The notes beneath the pieces were generated by a model. That model did no database searches, had not been told where the DNA came from, and saw nothing but the letters and a program-made list of their open reading frames with translations. 31,673 nt of DNA, taken from assembly GCA_040758525.1 (NCBI GenBank), contig JBFLVQ010000030.1, forward strand, positions 1 through 31,673, written 5' to 3'. This stretch comes from JBFLVQ01 sp040758525 (GTDB lineage Bacteria; Acidobacteriota; Blastocatellia; Chloracidobacteriales; JADJPF01). A program made the position numbers and the translations under genes. Positions 1 to 7,632 of the stretch are shown here, piece by piece; position 1 is the stretch's first letter, and each line of letters begins with the position of its first letter.

Positions 1-23
1 TGCTCAATAATTGCTTGATGCCG

Positions 24-61
24 TATGACGCACGTCTAGTTACTCTTTTACCTGCGTCATA
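24..61. repeat. Inverted repeat, 9-bp arms
   Basis: TATGACGCA (24-32) and TGCGTCATA (53-61) are perfect inverted copies separated by 20 bases. The repeat lies about 80 bases past the stop of the minus-strand LuxR gene. There is no T-run next to the stem, so it is not a convincing intrinsic terminator. It could be an operator or a transcript-end structure. Confidence 0.4.
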
Positions 62-82
62 ACTACTTGTCACCTGTCGAAA

Positions 83-121
83 GTTAGGAAATAAGGTTAG
101 GATTTTATAATATAAGTTAGG
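83..121 (+). repeat. Three GTTAGG direct repeats
   Basis: The hexamer GTTAGG occurs at 83-88, 96-101 and 116-121, all in the same orientation, with an AT-rich stretch (TTTATAATATAA) between the second and third copies. It lies just beyond the stop codon of the LuxR gene. The spacing (13 and 20 bases) is irregular. It could be part of a promoter or regulator site for a neighbour outside the window, or chance. Confidence 0.3.
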
Positions 122-139
122 TACCGCTGGTTGCTGCAG

Positions 140-2818
140 CTACAACAATTGATGTTGTCGGGCGCGAGCGACCGCTTCAGTACGACTGCGAACATCAAGT
201 TTGTGATAAATACCGTTCAAATACCACTTAACCGTGCCAACAGAAATGAAGAGTTTGCTGCCAATGGCTTCATTTGAGAGACCTGCGGCGACCAGGCGTA
301 GCACTTCCCGCTCCCGCTCACTTAACCGTTCACTGAGCATTTCACCTTGTTCAAAGATGGCAACTGCGGGTCTAGCCTCGCTCGAATTACCTATTGAGAT
401 CAAGGTCCGCAACAGACGAGTAACGAAATCTGGGGCAATATGACGCAAGGGCTGAAGTAGCAGGCCTACTGTACAGCCTTCATCTAGGAAGAGGCGCTGA
501 TAATTTCCCGGTGCAGCAAGGCGTATAGCCTTTTCCATTAACTTAAGTGCTGTCTGCTGATCTTTAAGGGTATGTGTTGTGATAGCTTGCAATATATAAA
601 TGGTAATGAGTCGAGCGACGCGTCCATCTTTTTCTACTATCTGCGCCAATTCTTGTAACAGACTCTCGGCCATTTGTGGTTGATTTTGCGCTAGCCGTAG
701 GCGAATACGAGTTAACCGCTCACGATCTCGTAAGACCTGTGGGCCATTATTTAGGCTGATAGAAGTCTCTAGCATATTGGCGGCCGCAGCGGTGTTTCCT
801 TGCCGTAGATGTAGATCGGCGGTAACAGCAATAATTGCTCTTTCCGCCCTAGCATTGCCCAATCGTGCGGCTAATTGTTGGGCGTCAGACAAGGTAGCAA
901 AAGCGGTTTCGATCTCGCCTTGAGCAAATTGTAGTTTAGCGAGAATCCGTTGTCCTGTAAGCGACAGATGCAACATCCCTAGTTGCTGGCATAGAGCGAC
1001 TCCTATCTCCAAATGGCGCCGACCCTGTTCCAGTTCATTGGCTTCGTAATAGAGAATGCCGAGCGGAACATGTAGCAATCCTGATATTGGCAATGGTTGT
1101 CCATGCCCATCTACGTAAGTTTCAACAGCTTGCTGACATATCACAACCGCTTCAAGTCGTCGCCCTTGGAAATATAGCCTTTGTGCCAAATGGCTTAATG
1201 CATTAAGGCTGACTAAGTGATTGCCTGATTGTCGTCCCCATTCAACGGCCTGTTCTAATGTCTGAATTGCTCCATTGAAATCACGCAATACACATTGCGC
1301 CTGTCCTGCCAAACTGAGTGCAAGTGTACGCGAGAATGCTTGTGGATGACTGATACAAGAGAGGGCCTCCTGCGCCAGCCTCAAGCAATCCGCGGCTCTT
1401 CCCTGGTTGATTGCAAGATCAGCAAGAAATACACAGGCTTCACCTCGATCAAGGGGGGGAATATCGGAGTGCAACATAGCCTCAACAATAGCAGCATAAG
1501 GTTGAGCCTCTTCTGTTCGCCCGCGTAAATAAAGGATGTGGCCTTTGCGTACAGACAATACGATATTACTTCTGACTACCTCCTCAGGGAGAGCATTCAG
1601 CCAACCTAGCAATGTGGTCAATCCTCCACGTTTAAGCTCGTCATCGTTATAGCGTATAATCAGCCTTGTCGCGGTTTCAAAATCTTCTGCAGCAAGCGCA
1701 TGGTGAATGGCTTGGGCAGTAAAGTGATGTGCTTCATACCACTGGCTGGCTTTTCGGTGTAGTACTTGTTGTTGCGCTATGGGAAGTGCCGTGCGTAAGA
1801 AATCGGCAAACAGATGGTGATACCGATACCATTGACGCTGTTCATCTAAACTGATCAGAAAGAGATTGCCATGTTCTAATTGTGCCAGTATCGCCTCACT
1901 ATTAGTCTGTCCGGTAACGGCATCACAAAGCGACGCAGTTAAACGATCCAAGATTGCCGTCTGCTGTAGAAAGTCACGAATATGGGTAGGTTGTTGGCGC
2001 ATAACTTCTGCCGCTAAATAGTCGACTACATAGCGATGCTGGCCACTAAAGGTTCCTATTGCGCGGGCAATTGCTGCGCTGTTTTGTGGACATTTGCGCA
2101 ATGAAAGAGCAGCCATCTGTAATCCTGCTACCCAGCCTTCGGTGCGCTCCTCAAGCTGGCTAATAGCTTCTGTCGTCAGCTTGAGTCCCATGACTTGATC
2201 AAGAAATGCTGCTGTCTCCTCATGTGTGAAGCGCAGATCTTGGAAACCTATCTCAACAAGTTGTCCTCGTACACGCCAACGCGCCAACGGCAATGGTGGT
2301 TCTTCACGACTGGTAATAAGCAGATGAAACTGTGGAGGAGCATAATCAAGCGCAAAAGCGATTGCATCATGTATCTCTTGGCTCTGTATAAAATGGTAAT
2401 CGTCAAGCACCAACAGAATAGGTCTATGCCAACCCGCCAGATCGTTAATGAGCGAGCTAATCATATGTTCAGGCGTCATAGGCTGTGGAAGACCAAGCAT
2501 AGATTCTGCTACTTCGCCAAGATGAGGGGCAATGGTCTGTAAGGCAAGAATACAGTAGGAGCCAAACTGACTCGGATCATCATCATTGCGATCTAAGGAT
2601 AACCATGCCACCTGTGGGTGTGTATGTGACTGTGTATCTTGCCAGCTACGAATCCATGAGGTAATTAGCGTAGTCTTACCAAAGCCTGCCGGTGCCAGAA
2701 CTAGACTGAGTTTTACATTTAGCCCGCTTTCTAGTTGAGAGATAAGTCGCTGGCGCGGCACAAGTGCGCGACCAAGCGGGGGAATATGGAGTTTTGTGCC
2801 TAGCAGTGTTCTGGACAT
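140..2818 (-). CDS. MalT-like LuxR-family transcriptional regulator (STAND ATPase)
   Basis: A large ATP-dependent transcriptional activator of 892 residues, the usual length for the MalT-like (LAL) group. Visible parts in order: an N-terminal P-loop NTPase with Walker A APAGFGKTT (residues 42-50) and Walker B ILLVLDDYH (134-142); a long alpha-helical region from about 340 to 790 rich in Ala/Leu that looks like TPR-type repeats; and a C-terminal LuxR helix-turn-helix (about 833-892, starting SEREREVLRL and including GTVKWYLNGIYHKL). In this family an inducer binds the repeat region and ATP drives oligomerisation on DNA. The inducer and target genes cannot be told from sequence. No clear ribosome binding site precedes the ATG, and no sugar-uptake genes are adjacent, so it is not MalT itself in function. 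Confidence 0.93.
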   Translation of the reverse strand: MSRTLLGTKLHIPPLGRALVPRQRLISQLESGLNVKLSLVLAPAGFGKTTLITSWIRSWQDTQSHTHPQVAWLSLDRNDDDPSQFGSYCILALQTIAPHLGEVAESMLGLPQPMTPEHMISSLINDLAGWHRPILLVLDDYHFIQSQEIHDAIAFALDYAPPQFHLLITSREEPPLPLARWRVRGQLVEIGFQDLRFTHEETAAFLDQVMGLKLTTEAISQLEERTEGWVAGLQMAALSLRKCPQNSAAIARAIGTFSGQHRYVVDYLAAEVMRQQPTHIRDFLQQTAILDRLTASLCDAVTGQTNSEAILAQLEHGNLFLISLDEQRQWYRYHHLFADFLRTALPIAQQQVLHRKASQWYEAHHFTAQAIHHALAAEDFETATRLIIRYNDDELKRGGLTTLLGWLNALPEEVVRSNIVLSVRKGHILYLRGRTEEAQPYAAIVEAMLHSDIPPLDRGEACVFLADLAINQGRAADCLRLAQEALSCISHPQAFSRTLALSLAGQAQCVLRDFNGAIQTLEQAVEWGRQSGNHLVSLNALSHLAQRLYFQGRRLEAVVICQQAVETYVDGHGQPLPISGLLHVPLGILYYEANELEQGRRHLEIGVALCQQLGMLHLSLTGQRILAKLQFAQGEIETAFATLSDAQQLAARLGNARAERAIIAVTADLHLRQGNTAAAANMLETSISLNNGPQVLRDRERLTRIRLRLAQNQPQMAESLLQELAQIVEKDGRVARLITIYILQAITTHTLKDQQTALKLMEKAIRLAAPGNYQRLFLDEGCTVGLLLQPLRHIAPDFVTRLLRTLISIGNSSEARPAVAIFEQGEMLSERLSEREREVLRLVAAGLSNEAIGSKLFISVGTVKWYLNGIYHKLDVRSRTEAVARARQHQLL

Positions 2819-2890
2819 ACCGAAATTACTAGAAAACTTATCGGCAACTTTTGACTATTTTTCTCGATTGGTAACAACTCAGTCATTTTA

Positions 2891-2933
2891 GCATAAAAAT
2901 GGAAAAGGGCGCGGATCACTGTGATCCGCGCCC
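2891..2933 (-). terminator. Rho-independent terminator after the Cys-rich gene
   Basis: A 12-bp perfect stem, GGGCGCGGATCA (2907-2918) with TGATCCGCGCCC (2922-2933), and a 3-base loop. Read on the minus strand it is followed by TTTTCCATTTTTAT. It sits 24 bases past the stop codon of the Cys-rich gene at 2957-3373, ending that transcription unit before the LuxR gene. Confidence 0.85.
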
Positions 2934-2956
2934 CCCGATATACCCCTTACTAGCGT

Positions 2957-3373
2957 CTATTGTTGACGGGCAGTCTGCGTTAGACTGCATGATGCAGTTG
3001 CCTGAGAACAACTGGCAGCATCTTTAGAGGAAGGTTTCGCCTCTGCACTGCCTTCTGCAGCCGTTTTTAGTGAGCATTGCTGCATTGCTGTAGTAAGAGG
3101 ACATTGTCCCGCTTCTTCGCAGCAATCGGCATCGCTATGACAGCAATCAGCATCTGTCTGACAACAGGAAGCGGCCTTCTCTGCTGTATCCGTCTGTGCA
3201 GCAGTAGAACAGCAAGCAGCATTATCCTTACAACAGCTTGCTCCTGTCTTACAACATGAGCTGGCATTGGCTTGATCTTTACCAGCCGATGCTGATTTAT
3301 TGGTGTCACTAGCGTAGATTACACCTACAGAGCAGAGCATTAAGGCAACAACAAATAGTTTGACTCTTTTCAT
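2957..3373 (-). CDS. Exported protein with many Cys-Cys pairs, possible metal binder
   Basis: A 138-residue protein of no family I recognise. Residues 1-21 form a signal peptide (basic start, hydrophobic core, YAS-like cleavage end). The mature part has 16 cysteines, mostly as adjacent pairs in short repeats such as SCCKTGASCCKDNAACC and DADCCHSDADCCEEAGQC, separated by Ala/Ser/Asp/Thr-rich spacers. The ATG has a good ribosome binding site (AGGAGA, 7 bases upstream), and a strong terminator follows the stop. Inference: an exported metal-binding or thiol-buffering protein, similar in style but not in sequence to metallothioneins. The next gene upstream (3460-3945) also has CC pairs, so the two may act together. 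Disulfide-rich structural roles are an alternative. Confidence 0.75.
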   Translation of the reverse strand: MKRVKLFVVALMLCSVGVIYASDTNKSASAGKDQANASSCCKTGASCCKDNAACCSTAAQTDTAEKAASCCQTDADCCHSDADCCEEAGQCPLTTAMQQCSLKTAAEGSAEAKPSSKDAASCSQATASCSLTQTARQQ

Positions 3374-3423
3374 TTTATGTCTCCTGATTTAGATAAAAGT
3401 AATAGCTTAACCAGGGAAAAACC

Positions 3424-3433
3424 CCTGATCAGG
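3424..3433. repeat. 10-bp perfect palindrome between the Cys-rich genes
   Basis: CCTGATCAGG lies about 50 bases upstream of the start codon of the gene at 2957-3373, next to a small CAGGG/CCCTG stem. It could be a repressor site or part of a transcript structure. The evidence is only its symmetry and position. Confidence 0.3.
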
Positions 3434-3459
3434 ATTATCAATTACCAACCAAGCTATTT

Positions 3460-3945
3460 TTAAATCAGTAAGACACAGCAACGCAGATGCGTATCAGAAC
3501 GATCTGGAAGAAGTTGGGGAAGTATCTCCCGTATAGGGATATGTTGTGGCAACGACAAAGGCGCTTTGACGTCTACTTCAGATACATCAACCTGCGCCTG
3601 AGCATTACGCACAGAGCGGGAGAGATCCATTGGGCTACAAGGGTACAGACAGCAGCCTGACTGAACGGGAGCAGGCAGTGGAGCAGATGTTGAGTCTATC
3701 GCTCCAGCTAGAGAGAGCTTTTTCTCTTGCTTTTCTCTACTCTTTTGACAGCAGGAGCTGCCAGATGGTGAAGCAAGCTGACATTTGTTTGATACTGAGG
3801 AAGTGGACTCAGCCAAAACGATCCGTTCACAACAGACCATACAAGTTAACCCAGCCAGCCAGAGTACCAACCAGGCAGAAAACAGCCCACGGATCGACTG
3901 AGGCAATGTTAGTAAACTTGTATCTTTTATAGATGGCTTAAACAT
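3460..3945 (-). CDS. Membrane-anchored or exported protein with Cys-Cys pairs
   Basis: An unrecognised protein of 161 residues from the start chosen here. The frame is open upstream to a TTG at 3990, but the ATG at 3945 has GAGGA just in front of it and is preferred. A hydrophobic stretch (SAWLVLWLAGLTCMV) starts about 23 residues in and is followed at once by CC, suggesting a signal peptide or membrane anchor. Further Cys pairs occur in SSCCQK, SGCCLYPC and near the end (RCCVLLI), giving 11 Cys. It lies 65 bases downstream of the P1 peptidase gene and 86 bases upstream of the other CC-rich gene, on the same strand. Inference: a periplasm-facing metal- or thiol-handling protein. No function can be assigned. 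Confidence 0.65.
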   Translation of the reverse strand: MFKPSIKDTSLLTLPQSIRGLFSAWLVLWLAGLTCMVCCERIVLAESTSSVSNKCQLASPSGSSCCQKSREKQEKKLSLAGAIDSTSAPLPAPVQSGCCLYPCSPMDLSRSVRNAQAQVDVSEVDVKAPLSLPQHIPIREILPQLLPDRSDTHLRCCVLLI

Positions 3946-4010
3946 ATTCCTCGTAAACGAAAGTATGTGATAACCAAGCCTAGCCGTCAATACCTATCTG
4001 CTCTATAAGT

Positions 4011-5225
4011 TTACTTAATGGCGTTATGTTTACGCAATAGTTCTACTAACCGCTCAATCGGCAATGCCTCAACTGTATGGCCACAACCAGTCATTGTTGT
4101 TGCGCGTAAAAGAGAGTTATAGATTGCCTCCTCAGTAGCCTCTATAACAGCAAGAAAGAGCGGTGACATAGCATCATTGGCGAGTAGTCTCATATCACGT
4201 GGCAGATAACGAGAAGCCGTCGCAGATATACGCGTTGCGGTAGAAAAGGCGATCACATAATCGCCGCTACCATTGGTTGCCGCCGAACCAGTACGAGCTA
4301 GCCCTAGTATTGCCCTAGCAGCCATACGACGTAAATTACGACTGTCAATAGGAGCATCAGTAGCAATCACAATGATTACCGATCCATCGGCACGATCTAG
4401 CCTCTCTTTATCAGCTCCATTGGCACCGGAGAGTTCTTCTTTAAGATAATATCGGCCCAGCGCCTCACCAACCGCTACTCCATTTATTGTCAGCACACCA
4501 CCAAAGTTTGTTTGTACTAACACACCTACAGTATAGCCACCCAATTGAGTAGGCAAGCGTCTAGACGAACTGCCTATACCGCCCTTAAAACCAAAAGCAA
4601 TCGTACCTGTGCCAGCGCCCACTGCACCCTCGTCCACGGCGCCATCTTTTGCATTCTTGATTGCTGCTAAAACCTCCTCGCGACCAATATGACGACCACG
4701 AATATCATTTAGATAACCATCATTGGTCTCAGCAACCAGTGGATTGACCGATTGGACATCCTCATTACCTGGCAATGAGAGCATATAATCGATCACAACA
4801 TCGGCAACGCGTGGAACACTGAGTGTATTAGTGAGTAAGATAGGTGTCTCGATTTCGCCTAATTCATTAACTTGGGTGGAACCAGCAAGTTTACCAAAAG
4901 CATTGCCAATATAGACTGCGCCGGGCACTTTTTCACGGAAAAGATTGTTTGTATGGGGCAGTATTGCCGTTACTCCTGTGCGTATATTATCGCCACGTAT
5001 TATTGTTGTATGCCCCACTCTTACTCCTGCAACATCAGTTATTGCATTTAATGGACCGGTAGCTAACACTCCTACCTTTACACCAAGTGAGCGTAAGCGC
5101 GGCCTTTCATCTTTCTGCATAGTTAATCCCACCTTGTCACCAGTAATAGTAATAATCGCAATCATCAAGCTAATTAATAACCGCCTGTAGTTGGCGGTGA
5201 TTTGGCGGCGATGGTATATTATCAT
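4011..5225 (-). CDS. P1 family (DmpA/S58-type) aminopeptidase, probably exported
   Basis: A 404-residue member of the self-cleaving P1/DmpA peptidase family, which releases N-terminal residues (L- or D-amino, or beta-amino acids, depending on the member). Family marks: ITDVAGVRVGHTT near residue 60, the glycine-rich AVGAGTGTIAFGFKGGIGSSSR segment around residues 201-222, and GYTVGVLVQTNFG directly after. The family matures by autocleavage that exposes a Ser/Thr nucleophile; I do not assign the exact residue. Residues 1-30 carry a basic then hydrophobic segment (RRLLISLMIAIITITG), so export or membrane attachment is likely. The ATG has GAGG 8 bases upstream. A Met at residue 36 would give a cytoplasmic form. 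It is the first gene of a likely three-gene unit with the two Cys-rich genes. Substrate unknown. Confidence 0.88.
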   Translation of the reverse strand: MIIYHRRQITANYRRLLISLMIAIITITGDKVGLTMQKDERPRLRSLGVKVGVLATGPLNAITDVAGVRVGHTTIIRGDNIRTGVTAILPHTNNLFREKVPGAVYIGNAFGKLAGSTQVNELGEIETPILLTNTLSVPRVADVVIDYMLSLPGNEDVQSVNPLVAETNDGYLNDIRGRHIGREEVLAAIKNAKDGAVDEGAVGAGTGTIAFGFKGGIGSSSRRLPTQLGGYTVGVLVQTNFGGVLTINGVAVGEALGRYYLKEELSGANGADKERLDRADGSVIIVIATDAPIDSRNLRRMAARAILGLARTGSAATNGSGDYVIAFSTATRISATASRYLPRDMRLLANDAMSPLFLAVIEATEEAIYNSLLRATTMTGCGHTVEALPIERLVELLRKHNAIK

Positions 5226-5319
5226 CAGGCAACCTCGCTAGTTTGGAAAAGCATTTGAGATCCTATAGTTAAATCTTTGGCAAAAGTCTATGCAAGGCGG
5301 CATTTAAGTATAGAGTTAT

Positions 5320-5772
5320 ATGAAAACGACCTTTTTAGTTCTTCTCTCACTACTATTATCGATCTCATTTAAGGATTGTGATTTTTCCCAGTTGGGCATG
5401 CCTGGTGATCCACTGGTGGAAGCAGAAGCGGCACTTGCCGCCCATAAGCAGTTTATTATTGATATCACTGCCACACGCGGCGTACAGCAAGCCAAGACTC
5501 TTGAACATCTAAATAAGGTACTGCTGCCGGATGAGAAATTCCTCTCACGTCGTGAAAATGATCTATCGACTAACTTGATCGTTGCACATTTCCAACTGAA
5601 GAGATCCCATGAAGCCCTGCAACGCTATGTCAATGCTTACACAGAATCGATCAACACTTCTGATAAGAGTGATATTACGCAGGCAAACAGTGTAATGAGT
5701 ATCTCGCTAAGCACTGCTCGCGAGGCGATCAGCAACGCAGAAGCAGCCATTGAGAAACATAAACATCCTTAA
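5320..5772 (+). CDS. Small exported helical protein of unknown function
   Basis: A 150-residue protein with a hydrophobic N-terminal stretch (about residues 4-17), likely a signal peptide. A Cys follows at residue 20, but the residues before it (FKD) do not fit a lipobox, so a lipoprotein is not supported. The rest is Ala/Glu/Lys/Leu-rich and predicted by eye to be helical, with a hydrophilic Lys/His-rich end. No domain is recognised. The ribosome binding site is weak. The gene is convergent with hemD: its TAA (5770-5772) directly abuts the hemD stop codon with no base between. Confidence 0.6.
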   Translation: MKTTFLVLLSLLLSISFKDCDFSQLGMPGDPLVEAEAALAAHKQFIIDITATRGVQQAKTLEHLNKVLLPDEKFLSRRENDLSTNLIVAHFQLKRSHEALQRYVNAYTESINTSDKSDITQANSVMSISLSTAREAISNAEAAIEKHKHP

Positions 5773-6618
5773 TTAATGGTTATTAGCAGATTTCTCAAAA
5801 TGCTCCCGAACGGCAAGTGCCAGCATAGCCGCACTCGATTCCGTAGGACAGATAGATACCGTCAATCCATATTCGCGCGCGGCTGCTGCAGTAACAGGTC
5901 CTATACAAGCAACTATGCTGTTGGCCAAGAGAACTGACAATGGTTGTGGCGTCAAAATCTCTGCTAGGTTATGAATCGTTGAAGGGCTGGTGAAAGTGAT
6001 AACATCCAGGGACTGATGTGCAAAGATCTTACCCAGCGTATCATATGCATCTGCAGGTGTCTGGGTTCGGTAAGCTTCTACTAGATCGATCTGTGCGCCT
6101 AATCGCTGCAGCTCCGTCACCAATACCTCGCGTCCTTGTGCCGCTCTAGGAAAGAGGAAGCGACAAGCGCGCAGTTTTTTATTATCAGAGTAATAGTCCT
6201 GTAAACTTGCCAGTGCCCCTTCTGCACAATACTGTTTTGGCAGTAACGTTACCGTCACACCGGCTGCGGTTAAACTATGCGCAGTAGTAGCACCAACTGC
6301 AAGGATCTTACATTTAGCCAATAGTTGGCGATCTTGACCGAGCTTAGTTAAACGATCAAGAAAAACCTCCACCGCATTTTTACTGGTGAAGATTATCCAA
6401 TCATAATTTGCTAACTTCTCGATCGCTTTATCAAGCGGCTGGAAACTAGTTGGTGCAACAATCTCAATAGTAGGACAACAGATCACTTCTGCGCCCCATT
6501 CTTGCAATCGTACAGACAATTCATCAGAAGAACGGCGCGCACGTGTAATCAGTATACGTCGCCCGGCTAGTGGCATCTCTGCCTGATTTATCAAAATCCC
6601 ATCTTCACTAGTGGGCAT
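5773..6618 (-). CDS. hemD: Uroporphyrinogen-III synthase
   Basis: HemD closes hydroxymethylbilane into uroporphyrinogen III with inversion of ring D, in the cytoplasm, on the path to heme and other tetrapyrroles. The 281-residue length fits. Visible HemD features: GRRILITRARRSSDEL near the N-terminus (about residues 18-33), an ITFTSPSTIHNL segment in the second lobe, and ACIGPVTAAAAREYGL followed by PTESSAAMLALAVREH at the end. HemD sequences diverge strongly, but the position directly after hemC settles the call. Its ATG lies inside the end of hemC (11-base overlap), so the two are translationally coupled. Confidence 0.93.
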   Translation of the reverse strand: MPTSEDGILINQAEMPLAGRRILITRARRSSDELSVRLQEWGAEVICCPTIEIVAPTSFQPLDKAIEKLANYDWIIFTSKNAVEVFLDRLTKLGQDRQLLAKCKILAVGATTAHSLTAAGVTVTLLPKQYCAEGALASLQDYYSDNKKLRACRFLFPRAAQGREVLVTELQRLGAQIDLVEAYRTQTPADAYDTLGKIFAHQSLDVITFTSPSTIHNLAEILTPQPLSVLLANSIVACIGPVTAAAAREYGLTVSICPTESSAAMLALAVREHFEKSANNH

Positions 6619-7537
6619 TAGCCAAGCCTTTCAGCTCCTTGATAAGTTTGTCGGCACCTGCCGCAAGTACCTTTTCAGCCAACTTATTACCAAGGAATTC
6701 GGCCTCTTCGACAGGTCCGGTAATAGCCCGTTTGATCACAGTTGTACCATCAATACTAGCCACACAACCACGTAGGGTAAGTTTGCCGGCTTCGATCTCA
6801 CCATAGGCAGCAATAGGCACCTGACATCCTCCCCCCAACGCAGCTAGGAAGACACGTTCGGCAGTGCAGGTAATACGAGTGGCTTTATGGTTAAGCACTC
6901 TGACAAACTTTTGTGTATCCTTATCATCACTACGTGTCTCGATCGCAAGTGCCCCTTGGCCTACTGCTGGCACAATAAGATCAGCACTGAGCAGTTCACT
7001 GATGCGTTCTTTTAATCCCAAACGGATCAGGCCAGCCGCAGCGAGCAGAATGGCATCATATTCACCATCATCAAGCTTGCGCAGTCTGGTATCAACATTG
7101 CCACGTAGCTCCTCAACCTTTAGATCTGGACGCAGGTTAAGCAGTTGCGATCTGCGGCGAGTGGAGCTGGTGCCTATACGTGCACCATTGGGTAGCTCCT
7201 GCAATTTAGTACTACCACGGCAGATTAATGCATCATGTGCCTCTTCACGTTTAGTGATAGCAGCTAAACAAAGATTCTCATGCAGATCGGTAGGCAAATC
7301 CTTAAGACTGTGTACTGCGACATCTACCTCGTTACGTAACATCGCATCCTGAATCTCTTTGGTGAAAAGCCCTTTAGGAAGAGAGTCAGGCGGCGCTGCC
7401 TCTTGAAACTTGTCGCCTGTAGTCTTAATTATTTGTATGGTAACTTCAGTGCCTGGGAAACGTTGCTCAAGCCGCTCTTTGACCCAGTTTGCTTGCCAAA
7501 GCGCTAGTTTACTACCTCGCGATCCTATTCGTATCAT
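6608..7537 (-). CDS. hemC: Hydroxymethylbilane synthase (porphobilinogen deaminase)
   Basis: HemC joins four porphobilinogen units into hydroxymethylbilane for heme synthesis. At 309 residues it has the standard length. Key parts are present: RIGSRGSKLALWQ at the start, HSLKDLPT (76-83) with the catalytic Asp at 80, GTSSTRRRSQL (122-132) and the RGNVDTRL arginines (145-152) that hold the growing chain, and Cys238 in GGGCQVP, which carries the dipyrromethane cofactor. It is the first gene of a hemC-hemD pair. A TATAAT hexamer on the minus strand (7586-7591) could be its -10 element, but no good -35 was found. Heme supply is relevant to the cytochrome-rich right end of the window, but these are ordinary housekeeping genes. 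Confidence 0.97.
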   Translation of the reverse strand: MIRIGSRGSKLALWQANWVKERLEQRFPGTEVTIQIIKTTGDKFQEAAPPDSLPKGLFTKEIQDAMLRNEVDVAVHSLKDLPTDLHENLCLAAITKREEAHDALICRGSTKLQELPNGARIGTSSTRRRSQLLNLRPDLKVEELRGNVDTRLRKLDDGEYDAILLAAAGLIRLGLKERISELLSADLIVPAVGQGALAIETRSDDKDTQKFVRVLNHKATRITCTAERVFLAALGGGCQVPIAAYGEIEAGKLTLRGCVASIDGTTVIKRAITGPVEEAEFLGNKLAEKVLAAGADKLIKELKGLANAH

Positions 7538-7632
7538 AGTTCTTTTTTCTTAAGCTGAATCTCTTAATATCAGTATCGTGCCAGCATTATAGCTGAAATA
7601 GCGATAGTGAGCTATCGGCTTTCATCCGATGC

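Noticed and set aside
3946..3990. Longer start for the second Cys-rich gene
   Set aside because: It would use TTG. The ATG at 3945 has a GAGGA ribosome binding site, and starting there puts the hydrophobic segment closer to the N-terminus.
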